Positions 16,738-24,431 of a stretch of DNA of 51,672 bases are shown one piece after another. The notes under the pieces are model-generated. The model was not told the DNA's origin. It ran no database searches and saw nothing but the letters and a program-made list of their open reading frames with translations. Numbering within the stretch: position 1 is the first letter of the stretch; every line of letters starts with the position of its first letter. Position numbers and translations under genes: made by a program. The stretch comes from CAYUXF01 sp964448755. Its GTDB lineage: Bacteria; Margulisbacteria; Termititenacia; Termititenacales; CAYUXF01. The stretch is taken from contig CAYUXF010000004.1 of the NCBI GenBank assembly GCA_964448755.1, positions 1 to 51,672 of the forward strand. Reading direction: 5' to 3'.

Positions 16738-17760
16738 ATGCAGGTTTTAGATATAATGCAGTTAGAGTTTAATAAATTGAAACAACAGGACTTGCCTTTC
16801 CATGTGTTGGTTAAATTTAGCGGAGGTAAAGATAGTTCATATTTATTATATTTAATGAAAGAAAAATATGGGTTAACTCCGTTAGCTTTTTCAGTGATCC
16901 ATCCTTTTGTGGGGAAACAAGCCCTTTCCAACATGAAAAGAGTTTGTCGAAAATTAAAGGTCAAGTGGCAGCCGTGTTTTGTTGATAAAAAAGAGTTCTA
17001 TCAATATATGAGTTATGGCCTCAAGAATTATCAAAAATATAATACAAAATATCACCAGGCTGATCTTTATGGTTGTAGGCTCTGTTGTTCGGTTTATAAT
17101 ACGCTAGCTTATAGAAAAGCACTGGAATTAAATATTCCTTGTGTGATCGATGGTAGTGATTTTAATCAGCTGGGTTTTCCCTTATTTATACAAGGTTGTT
17201 CAGTCAAGGAAGAGCTGAATAAGGATGAAACTTTCTTTGGTTCTTATGAGCGGATCCTTCAGGATCTTCAACAGCAAAAATCGCTTAAGCCTATATATTT
17301 ATCGGTTTATGCCAAAATGCCGGATAAGACTTTCCCGGATTATGTTGCTCCGCTTTCAATAATTGAATATGACCCTGAAAAAGCTAAGTTGTTGCTGGAA
17401 GCAAAAGGGATAATTAAGTCTAATAAATTGTTTGTTGAAAAAACCAACTGTACGGTTCGCCATCTTTTTGCCCACCTAGGGTTTAAGTATTTTAATTGCC
17501 ATCCCTATCAGGAACACGTTTTGCGGATGGCTGACTCTGGTCGCCATGGTTTTACTCGTGATAAGGTGAGCGCCTATTTTGTAGAATTAAAAAATTTATT
17601 AAATTATCTAGCTAAAAATCCAGGCTTAAAAAATAAAGAGCTAAAGCAGCTGTATGCTAATTATCCTGTGCTGGCTTTGCGCCATAACTGTTCTTTGCCC
17701 TGGCTGAAAGATTTACAGCAGCTGCATAGATATGCGGAATATTTAGATGTTAAACTTTGA
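16738..17760 (+). CDS. PP-loop ATP pyrophosphatase (adenine nucleotide alpha-hydrolase; sugar amidotransferase/thiolase-like)
   Basis: This 340-residue protein has the PP-loop KFSGGKDSSYLL (SGGKDSS at 28-34), which adenylates a substrate for attack by ammonia or sulfur. CRLCCSVYNT (Cys113, 116, 117) and IPCVIDGSDFNQ recall N-acetyl-sugar amidotransferases (WbpG/PseA-like) and related sulfur-transfer enzymes. AGAGG precedes the ATG. It starts 26 nt after the U32 gene and belongs to the same plus-strand block, followed by a radical SAM gene. Nearby glycosyltransferases favour a surface-sugar role, but tRNA or peptide thiolation is not excluded. Confidence 0.8.
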   Translation: MQVLDIMQLEFNKLKQQDLPFHVLVKFSGGKDSSYLLYLMKEKYGLTPLAFSVIHPFVGKQALSNMKRVCRKLKVKWQPCFVDKKEFYQYMSYGLKNYQKYNTKYHQADLYGCRLCCSVYNTLAYRKALELNIPCVIDGSDFNQLGFPLFIQGCSVKEELNKDETFFGSYERILQDLQQQKSLKPIYLSVYAKMPDKTFPDYVAPLSIIEYDPEKAKLLLEAKGIIKSNKLFVEKTNCTVRHLFAHLGFKYFNCHPYQEHVLRMADSGRHGFTRDKVSAYFVELKNLLNYLAKNPGLKNKELKQLYANYPVLALRHNCSLPWLKDLQQLHRYAEYLDVKL

Positions 17761-17835
17761 TTTTTTTAGGCTTTGGTTGTTAGAAAACTTATTTAATAAA
17801 ATTAAGATTTTCTTTTTGTTAAGTTAAATATCTGT

Positions 17836-18747
17836 TTGCCAGCTCCCAAAGAAATTATTTTAAATATTGAGAGCGCTTGTAACCTGCGGTGCAGTTATTG
17901 TTTTCAGAAAAGCCAGATTAATAGCCCGCATAGAATTAAATTAACACTGGGGCAGGTTAAGTTAATTGAAGAAAGAATTTCTAAGTATTATAAATCGTTT
18001 TTAAAGCCTAGGATTTTTTTAGTTGGCGGGGAGCCAACAATCAATCCGGAGTTTGTGCAGATCGTTAAATTCTTAAACAGCAAGAAATATGATCTTACAG
18101 TTGTTACAAATGGTCTTGAGTTAGACAAGTTTTATGCGGAAATAATTCCGCTGAATAACTCTAAAATTGTCCTGTCTATTTCAATACATTCTACAGATTA
18201 TGATTATTATTTACAAAAGATCAAAGCTTTTTATTGTATTTTTGATAAAAGAAATTATTATCTGGTTGTTTCTGTTACCATGAACTATTTAATTGAAAAC
18301 TCAGTAGACATCGAACAATTTATCAGAAAATTTCAGGACAGTGGAATTAAGTATATTTTATTTTTACATTCCTTAGACGCACTTAGTCTGGGTCAAAAAA
18401 TTGACTTTCCTGCACTTGAGTTACAGTTTCGAAAATTAAAAAAAGAAAAATTTAAAATCCCGTATGTTTTTTACCCGGCGCTGCCTTTTGATAAAATTAA
18501 ACCTTTTTATGCAGATAAGGAATTTCCGGATTTGACTAAGAAATGTTTTTATCCCTGGCAGGGGATGCAGATCTTGCCAGATGGACGAGTTATGTTATGT
18601 CCGGAAAGTGGTAGCTTAGGCAATCTTTTAGCGGATAGTGCTAATTTATTTATTAATGATCAGGCCAGGGCTTTTCGTAATAATATTCGAAATCAAGGAC
18701 CAGCTTATAATTGGTGTCGTCGCTGTTTTTTTAGAATATACTATTGA
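17836..18747 (+). CDS. Radical SAM protein with short SPASM/twitch-like C terminus
   Basis: This 303-residue protein has the radical SAM motif C15-x3-C19-x2-C22 (ESACNLRCSYCF), VGGEPTINPEF, and C-terminal cysteines in KKCFYPWQGM, VMLCPES and WCRRC, which probably ligate one auxiliary Fe-S cluster. The start is uncertain: the first usable codon is TTG at 17836, no Shine-Dalgarno is evident, and the family motif begins within 10 residues. It follows the PP-loop gene after 75 nt. Its stop overlaps the convergent glycosyltransferase stop by 7 nt. Confidence 0.83.
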   Translation: MPAPKEIILNIESACNLRCSYCFQKSQINSPHRIKLTLGQVKLIEERISKYYKSFLKPRIFLVGGEPTINPEFVQIVKFLNSKKYDLTVVTNGLELDKFYAEIIPLNNSKIVLSISIHSTDYDYYLQKIKAFYCIFDKRNYYLVVSVTMNYLIENSVDIEQFIRKFQDSGIKYILFLHSLDALSLGQKIDFPALELQFRKLKKEKFKIPYVFYPALPFDKIKPFYADKEFPDLTKKCFYPWQGMQILPDGRVMLCPESGSLGNLLADSANLFINDQARAFRNNIRNQGPAYNWCRRCFFRIYY

Positions 18748-19898
18748 GCTAATTTTTGCCTTGGGGTTTTGGCTGTCTTATTTTGTAAATCCAATAATGG
18801 TTTAAAATAGAAAAAATAATTGAGAATTTGCCTCTGTTTTTTGACCTCTTTTTTGTAAGCTTGAGGATTTCTTTCAAAAAATTCAATTTTTTTTAGTGCT
18901 TTGGCAAAGGAAGTTGTGGAGGTCTTTCTGGTGAGCAGTAAGTTATTGTAACACTCCCTGGGGTTTCCTATGGCTAAACAGCCGGCAGCAACTGCTTCAA
19001 TCAGGGAATTTCCCCATATTTTGCGCTTGCCTCCGCTGCGCAAGTAATATTTGCTTTTTAAAAGGTCGAGAATGATTGTTTTAGTATCAGGAGAGACAGT
19101 GCGTATTTCGCCAAATTGTTTTAGGCTGGCCAGTTGTTCTTTAGTTAGGCTTTGCGCGGTAAAAGCCTCAATAAATATTCCCGAACGCTCTTTTTTTTCT
19201 AGAGTATTTGGCGCTAGTTCTTCCAGGCAACCATAATACTGCAGATTGAAAGGAAAATTTATAATATGCGGAGCTTGTTTAAATAAATTAAAGCTGGCGC
19301 TAAATTGATTTAAAAATAGATCATACCCAGATAACGGTTTTGCCAGCGAGCCCTGATATTCCGGCATCAGCGGTTCGGTAATTAAATAACACCAAAGAAC
19401 CTTGGGGTTTTGCTGAATTATTCTTGCTGGGATGGCCAGGTCAAAAGCAATTACCAGGTCATAGTTTGACCAGTTGATGCTTTCTGGTTTGATGGCTAAA
19501 TTATTTTGGGCAGAGCTGGGGCTGTTCTCTGGAGGAAAATCCGTGGATTTAATTATAAAAAAATCCGCATTAAATTTAGTAAAAAGACCAACCAGACCGG
19601 AATGTTTATTGGAGTTCAGTATCATTTTTTTGAAATCATTTCCAGATGGCATATTGTAAAGCATTTCAAGCTTAGATTCTTTGACAATAGCAATTCGGTA
19701 GTTTTTTAGTTTTGAAAGTTCTGTATTTAGGGCTAAAAATCCTGAAAATGCTCTGGTGAAAGCTTGGTCAATTTTCTTGTTTAGTATATATAAGTATAGT
19801 GGTAATTGTGCAGGCTTGAATTTGTGGGGACTTTTTATAATTTTAAAAAGTTTTGCGAATAATTTTTCTATAATTTTTTTAGATATTTTTTTTAGCAT
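18741..19898 (-). CDS. GT-B-fold glycosyltransferase-like protein
   Basis: About 385 residues. The C-terminal GT-B donor-binding signature is visible as KIWGNSLIEAVAAGCLAIGNPRECY, as in exostosin/CgeB/GT1-type transferases. The N-terminal half includes LVIAFDLAIPARIIQQNPK and KVLWCYLITEP. The start is placed at ATG 19898 (MLKKISKKII). A TTG at 19937 would add a short hydrophobic leader, and no Shine-Dalgarno favours either. It is monocistronic on this strand and convergent with the radical SAM gene, probably contributing to surface glycan synthesis with the polymodular enzyme. Confidence 0.72.
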   Translation of the reverse strand: MLKKISKKIIEKLFAKLFKIIKSPHKFKPAQLPLYLYILNKKIDQAFTRAFSGFLALNTELSKLKNYRIAIVKESKLEMLYNMPSGNDFKKMILNSNKHSGLVGLFTKFNADFFIIKSTDFPPENSPSSAQNNLAIKPESINWSNYDLVIAFDLAIPARIIQQNPKVLWCYLITEPLMPEYQGSLAKPLSGYDLFLNQFSASFNLFKQAPHIINFPFNLQYYGCLEELAPNTLEKKERSGIFIEAFTAQSLTKEQLASLKQFGEIRTVSPDTKTIILDLLKSKYYLRSGGKRKIWGNSLIEAVAAGCLAIGNPRECYNNLLLTRKTSTTSFAKALKKIEFFERNPQAYKKEVKKQRQILNYFFYFKPLLDLQNKTAKTPRQKLAQ

Positions 19899-19991
19899 TA
19901 TTACTATAATAATAATTACATTAATTAAATGTAGCAAGTAGTGCCAATCTTACACTTATCCCCTTTTAGTCGCTTTTTTCTTATCCTGTTG

Positions 19992-19997
19992 TATAAT
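19992..19997 (+). promoter_or_regulatory. Candidate -10 box (TATAAT) for the CBM-protein/proC operon
   Basis: TATAAT preceded by TTG lies 19 nt before the ATG at 20017. The leader holds a GGGGTG Shine-Dalgarno. No clear -35 box is seen at 17 nt. Confidence 0.45.
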
Positions 19998-20016
19998 ATC
20001 TATAGTGGGGTGTAAC

Positions 20017-21030
20017 ATGAGAACAATTAGAGCATCGGTTATTTGTTTATTTATCCTTTTAAGTTTATTGCTGGCGCAGACCGAAAATTTAATATTGAAC
20101 TCATCTTTTGAGGATGGTTTAAATAAACAGGGGATCCCTAAAAATTGGGGTACAGAGACATATGGCCAGTCTTTGGCCAAAGAGGCTATGGAAGGAGATA
20201 ATTCACTTAAGATCAGTCGTTTGGCGCAAGGGTATTCCATTGGCGCCCAAATTTTAGCTGTAGAAGCCGGTAAAACTTATACTATTATGGGTTATATTAA
20301 AGGGGAGAATATTAAAAATCGCGATTCCTGGTGGCAGGGCGCCAAAATGCAAATTGTCTTTATGGATGAAGCAGATATCCAAATTGGTGAGCCTTTTGAT
20401 GTCATGCGTGGCAAGACTGGTACTTTTGACTGGGAAATGTTCATTAAAGATTTTAATGTCCCAGCTGGTGTTAAAAAAGTAAAGATCTTGTTGGGGCTCT
20501 GGAACGCTAAAGGGAGTGTCTGGTTCGATGATATTCGGCTCTATCAGGTAGATAAAAAGATCTCAGCAGAAAATATCTTAAATAACGGCGATTTTGAGCG
20601 TTGGGGCAGCTGGCTTTTTCTTGGTGAGGGTGAAGCTACTATCAAACATCCGGGGCGCGATAATTCTTCCGGTGCGTTGTATGTTAAAAATAATAAGGCC
20701 GATTGGACATTCTCTTCGCAGAGGGTTTTATTTAAGTCGTTAGAGAGCAATAAACTGGAACTAAGCGGTTATGTTAAGTATTCTAATATTCTTCCGGGCC
20801 AGCAAAAATGGCAAAAAGGGCGTGTTTATGTGGAGTTCAAAGATGAACTTGGTAACCGCGTCGGAGATTGGCTGGAATTGATTGTTTTTGAAGGAAATTC
20901 TAATGGCTGGCAGCATTTTTCTAAAAAGATCATTCTGGATCCTAAGGCGGTAGAGCTGGAACTTTTTTTTGGTTTACAGGATGCTTCTGGTGAAATAATC
21001 TTTGATGATCTGATCTTAAAAGAAATTTAG
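20017..21030 (+). CDS. Exported protein with two CBM4/9-like (CenC-type) carbohydrate-binding modules
   Basis: This 337-residue protein has a signal peptide (MRTIRA then a hydrophobic run ending LLAQTE). Two similar jelly-roll modules follow. Module 1 opens NLILNSSFEDGL and ends GSVWFDDIRLYQ; module 2 opens NILNNGDFERWG and ends GEIIFDDLILKEI. This beginning and end pattern is characteristic of CBM4/9 domains. There is no catalytic domain. It starts at ATG 20017, behind GGGGTG, rather than at the in-frame GTG at 20005. It probably binds polysaccharide at the cell surface or in the periplasm. proC follows 14 nt later. Confidence 0.78.
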   Translation: MRTIRASVICLFILLSLLLAQTENLILNSSFEDGLNKQGIPKNWGTETYGQSLAKEAMEGDNSLKISRLAQGYSIGAQILAVEAGKTYTIMGYIKGENIKNRDSWWQGAKMQIVFMDEADIQIGEPFDVMRGKTGTFDWEMFIKDFNVPAGVKKVKILLGLWNAKGSVWFDDIRLYQVDKKISAENILNNGDFERWGSWLFLGEGEATIKHPGRDNSSGALYVKNNKADWTFSSQRVLFKSLESNKLELSGYVKYSNILPGQQKWQKGRVYVEFKDELGNRVGDWLELIVFEGNSNGWQHFSKKIILDPKAVELELFFGLQDASGEIIFDDLILKEI

Positions 21031-21044
21031 CGGGGTAGTTTAAA

Positions 21045-21848
21045 ATGTTTAACAAAATAGCGTTTATTGGCGCCGGTAATATGGCGGAGGCAATTATTAA
21101 AGGATTGCTTTTAAAAGATGTAGTTGTTAGAGAGAATATTCTGGTTACTGATATCGTAGCCCAGCGTTTAAAATATGTTGCGGAGACCTACGGCGTTAAG
21201 ACCTGTAGCAATAACATTCAGGCGATCAATGAATGTGATGTAATTGTGCTGGCGGTAAAGCCGCAGGTCATTGGCGGAGTTCTCAGTGAATTAGAACAAA
21301 GTAAAGGTGATAAACTAATTATTTCTATCGTGGCTGGTGTGAAAATGGCAACGCTTGATCCTGCTAGCCGCTTTAGTGTCGCCAGAGCTATGCCAAATAC
21401 GCCCGCGTTGATAGGCGAAGCAGCGACAGCAGTTGCGTTTAATAATAGAGTTAAGTCAGAGGATAAAGAGTTTGTTTTAAAGATGTTCTCTGCTTTAGGA
21501 TTGGCTTTAGCCGTTGAGGAAAAAGATCTTAATGCAGTGACTGGTCTCTCCGGTTCCGGCCCAGCTTTTGTCTTTCGTCTGCTCGACTATTTTATGGAAG
21601 CAGGATCTCTGGCCGGTTTAAAAGCGGATCAGGCTAAAAAACTTGTTTTACAGACTTTTCTTGGTTCTGTTAAGTTGGTAGAACAAAGTGATAAGAGTAT
21701 CCAGCAGCTGGTAGATCAGGTCACTTCACCTAACGGCACTACTGCTGCCGGACGTGAAGTTTTAGAGAGTTCTGATATTAAAAAAATAATATGGCAGACC
21801 GTGCAGGCTGCTAAAAATCGGGCCGAAGAATTGAGTGAGGGCAAATAA
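21045..21848 (+). CDS. proC: Pyrroline-5-carboxylate reductase
   Basis: This 267-residue enzyme has the NAD(P)-binding motif IAFIGAGNMAEAII, the VLAVKPQV strand, ARAMPNTPA and the C-terminal signature VTGLSGSGPAFVF...VTSPNGTTAAG. It catalyses the last step of proline synthesis in the cytoplasm. Length and motifs are typical. It is followed directly by yggT-like and DUF167 genes, a common bacterial arrangement. Confidence 0.96.
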   Translation: MFNKIAFIGAGNMAEAIIKGLLLKDVVVRENILVTDIVAQRLKYVAETYGVKTCSNNIQAINECDVIVLAVKPQVIGGVLSELEQSKGDKLIISIVAGVKMATLDPASRFSVARAMPNTPALIGEAATAVAFNNRVKSEDKEFVLKMFSALGLALAVEEKDLNAVTGLSGSGPAFVFRLLDYFMEAGSLAGLKADQAKKLVLQTFLGSVKLVEQSDKSIQQLVDQVTSPNGTTAAGREVLESSDIKKIIWQTVQAAKNRAEELSEGK

Positions 21849-21850
21849 TT

Positions 21851-22123
21851 ATGTATGGTTTATTGTTTTTTGTTATTTCTAGTTTAGCTGCTATTTTAGA
21901 ATGGCTTATTATTATCAGAGTTATTTTGAGCTGGGTTAATCCCAATCACTATAATCCGTTGATCATTCAAATATATAAATTGACAGATCCTATATTAAAA
22001 CCTTTTCAGGGTTTAGTGCCTACATATAAGATCGGCTTTGATCTCTCGCCTATTTTTGCACTGCTGGCCATTAAATTAGCCGAGCGAGTGCTGTTAATGT
22101 TTTTGAGCGGCTTATTTTTTTAA
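21851..22123 (+). CDS. YggT-family integral membrane protein
   Basis: This 90-residue protein has two hydrophobic segments separated by the family motif LSWVNPNHYNPLIIQIYKLTDP, then LKPFQGLVP. It lies 2 nt after proC and abuts the DUF167 gene. YggT proteins are implicated in osmotic or cell-division-associated membrane functions in other bacteria; the molecular role is not settled. Confidence 0.9.
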   Translation: MYGLLFFVISSLAAILEWLIIIRVILSWVNPNHYNPLIIQIYKLTDPILKPFQGLVPTYKIGFDLSPIFALLAIKLAERVLLMFLSGLFF

Positions 22124-22372
22124 ATGCCAGAAAATATTTTTTCTATTAAAGTTATCCCCGGTTCTTCTTGTGATCAAATGGCCGGCCGAGAAGGCGAGTA
22201 TATTAAAATAAAATTAAAAGCACCGCCCGTAGACGGTAAAGCAAATGAAGCTTTGATAAAATTTCTGGCTGAATTTTTTCAAGTAAAAAAAAGCGCTGTA
22301 GAAATAATTAGAGGCGCTACATCTCGCAAAAAAACAGTTAAAATTATCACTGCGGAGAAGATCAATATTTAA
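22124..22372 (+). CDS. DUF167/YggU-family protein
   Basis: This 82-residue protein carries the family signature VIPGSSCDQ...IKIKLKAPPVDGKANEALIKFLAEFF...VEIIRGATSRKKTVKI. It abuts the YggT gene with no spacer, completing the proC-yggT-yggU string. The function of the family is unknown. Confidence 0.92.
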   Translation: MPENIFSIKVIPGSSCDQMAGREGEYIKIKLKAPPVDGKANEALIKFLAEFFQVKKSAVEIIRGATSRKKTVKIITAEKINI

Positions 22373-22454
22373 AAAATAAAAAGATCTTATTAAAAGAGGG
22401 GCAGTCTGTTATTTGCTTTTTTATAAATTTTAAGTTTATTTGTGGTTGTTATTG

Positions 22455-22460
22455 TATAAT
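22455..22460 (+). promoter_or_regulatory. Candidate -10 box (TATAAT) for rarA
   Basis: TATAAT preceded by TTG lies 9 nt before the rarA ATG at 22470, so transcription would begin about at the start codon. No Shine-Dalgarno lies in between, which suggests a leaderless message. Confidence 0.45.
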
Positions 22461-22469
22461 TCTGGTGTT

Positions 22470-23759
22470 ATGGATCTTTTTGAAAATAATCTAATTAAAA
22501 ATCAGCCTTTAGCTAAAAGAATGGCGCCTCGTTCTTTTGAGGAATATGTCGGTCAGGATCATATTGTCGGCAGCGGTAAACTATTGCGCCGGGCAATTGA
22601 GGCCGATCGCCTTCAATCTTTGATTTTTTATGGTCCCCCTGGCACTGGAAAAACAGCACTAGCTAAATTGATCTCTAATTACACTAAGGCGGCATATGCT
22701 GAATTAAATGCTGTTAAGGCGGGAGTTGCTGAACTGCGGCAGCTCATTGAACAGGCCAAGAACAGACTCTCTTTGAATGAACAAAAAACAATTCTCTATT
22801 TAGATGAAATCCATCGCTTTAATAAGGCGCAGCAAGATGCTCTGCTGCCAGATGTGGAGGCTGGGATAATTATATTGATCGGCACGACGACAGAAAATCC
22901 TTATTTTACTGTAAATCCCGCTTTAATTTCACGTTCGATCGTTTTTGAGTTTAAGCCCTTAAAAAAAGAAGATGGTCTGCAGATAATTGATAATTGTTTG
23001 CAGAGTGACCGAGGATTTAAGGACAAAAAAATATTCATTGATGCCGAGGCGAGAACTCACTTAATTAAAAAAGCTGGCGGCGATGCCCGCCGAATTTTGA
23101 CCGGTTTAGAACTGGCAGTGTTAACAACTAAGCCTAATGAAGAGGGTGAATTATATATTACACTGGATATTATTGAGGAATCATTGCAGCAGAAAAAAGT
23201 AGTTTATGATAAGAACGAACATTACGATATTATTTCAGCGTTCATAAAATCGATGCGCGGCAGTGATCCTGATGCGGCAATTTACTGGCTGGCTAAAATG
23301 GTCTACGCGGGAGAGGATCCCCGTTTTATTGCCCGCCGTATTTTAATTTGCGCGGCCGAAGATGTCGGCAATGCCGATCCGTTGGCGCTGGTAATTGCCA
23401 ATTCTTGTTATGCCGGTGTTTCTCAATTAGGTTATCCCGAGGCACGTATTCTCTTAGCGCAGGCGGCTATTTATGTGGCTACGGCACCCAAAAGCAATTC
23501 AGCTTACTTAGCTATAGATAAAGCATTGGCTGATATTGGCGGCGGGTTAGATCTAGCGGTGCCGGACTATTTAAAAAACGCTGTGTATGATGAAGAAAAA
23601 AAAGCCGGCAAGGGAGCAGGTTACCAATATGCGCATGATCATCCTAAGGGTTATGCTCCGGGCATAAAATTTTTACCTGAAGACAGAAAATATTATGAGC
23701 CGGTCGAGCGCGGCTATGAGAAAAAAATTATCGATTGGCTCAATTGGCTGAAGAAGTAA
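22470..23759 (+). CDS. rarA: Replication-associated AAA+ ATPase RarA/MgsA
   Basis: This 429-residue protein has Walker A GPPGTGKT (55-62), Walker B LYLDEIHRF, sensor region GTTTENPYF and arginine finger NPALISRS. The C-terminal clamp-loader-like MgsA domain follows (SAFIKSMRGSDPDAAIYWLAKM, LICAAEDVGNADP, HPKGYAPGIKFLP). RarA acts at stalled replication forks. The start is MDLFENNL, where family similarity begins; the frame is open from 22440. Confidence 0.96.
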   Translation: MDLFENNLIKNQPLAKRMAPRSFEEYVGQDHIVGSGKLLRRAIEADRLQSLIFYGPPGTGKTALAKLISNYTKAAYAELNAVKAGVAELRQLIEQAKNRLSLNEQKTILYLDEIHRFNKAQQDALLPDVEAGIIILIGTTTENPYFTVNPALISRSIVFEFKPLKKEDGLQIIDNCLQSDRGFKDKKIFIDAEARTHLIKKAGGDARRILTGLELAVLTTKPNEEGELYITLDIIEESLQQKKVVYDKNEHYDIISAFIKSMRGSDPDAAIYWLAKMVYAGEDPRFIARRILICAAEDVGNADPLALVIANSCYAGVSQLGYPEARILLAQAAIYVATAPKSNSAYLAIDKALADIGGGLDLAVPDYLKNAVYDEEKKAGKGAGYQYAHDHPKGYAPGIKFLPEDRKYYEPVERGYEKKIIDWLNWLKK

Positions 23760-23779
23760 AAAGAGGTATTATTTACCTA

Positions 23780-24355
23780 ATGAAAAAACATATAATTATT
23801 ATTCTGGGTCTTTTTCTAGTATCGACTTTTTTGTTGGCTGCTAAAGATTTGGAGGAACAAAACGTTCAGGAACTGGAAAAGACCGAACAGGTGGACGAGA
23901 TCGATAGCGTTAACTATAAAGCTATTGTTTTGGAAGAAAAAACCTATCCGGAGGCAATTGAGTTTGCTCTTTATTCTCCTAGTTTAAAAAAAACTGTCAG
24001 ATTATCAGAATATGCCGGGACAAACGTTATTGTCTTTTTTTGGGCCGGCTGGGATCGCTATAGTCGTGAGCAGGTTGATATGCTGGCGGCTGTTCAGAAA
24101 AAATTAAACAAAAAAGAAATTAAGGTCATTGCTGTTGGACTAGATTCTGCCGAAGAGATCAGAAGTTTTTTTGACAAAAAAGTAGATACAGTAGATTTTA
24201 TTACGGTTTGCGGTAATAAATATTTAATGGAAAGTTATAATGTTTGGGGTTTGCCGGCAATTTTTATTATTGATAAAGAGCAAAAGATCAGAAAAAAATT
24301 CAGTGGCTATGTTAGTGATAAAACCTTGATCAAAGAACTGAAAAAAGTGCTGTAA
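23780..24355 (+). CDS. Exported TlpA/AhpC-type thioredoxin-fold protein lacking the CxxC motif
   Basis: This 191-residue protein has a signal sequence (MKKHIIIILGLFLVSTFLLAA), an acidic linker and a TlpA-like domain: VRLSEYAGTNVIVFFWAGW, then IKVIAVGLDS, then the cis-proline loop VWGLPAIFIID. At the active site WCxxC is replaced by W91-D-R-Y-S95, so both catalytic cysteines are gone. The only nearby Cys is Cys144. It is therefore unlikely to be a redox enzyme and may act as a chaperone or binding protein. The start is ATG 23780; the longer frame from 23735 overlaps rarA. Confidence 0.82.
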   Translation: MKKHIIIILGLFLVSTFLLAAKDLEEQNVQELEKTEQVDEIDSVNYKAIVLEEKTYPEAIEFALYSPSLKKTVRLSEYAGTNVIVFFWAGWDRYSREQVDMLAAVQKKLNKKEIKVIAVGLDSAEEIRSFFDKKVDTVDFITVCGNKYLMESYNVWGLPAIFIIDKEQKIRKKFSGYVSDKTLIKELKKVL

Positions 24356-24362
24356 ATTTCGT

Positions 24363-24429
24363 CAATTATCTAAAAGATCATAATTTTTCAGTATTTTCTC
24401 CTGGCACTAAAGTTTATAGTAGATAATTG
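24363..24429. repeat. 10-bp inverted repeat upstream of the pilN-like gene
   Basis: CAATTATCTA (24363-24372) and TAGATAATTG (24420-24429) are perfect inverted copies separated by 47 nt. The right arm contains a GATAAT -10-like box and ends 2 nt before the ATG at 24432. It could be an operator pair or, in readthrough RNA from rarA or the thioredoxin-like gene, a long-loop hairpin that masks the start. Confidence 0.55.
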
Positions 24430-24431
24430 TC

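Noticed and set aside
23780..24355. Annotation as thiol-disulfide oxidoreductase
   Set aside because: The CxxC site is replaced by DRYS; only the fold is retained.
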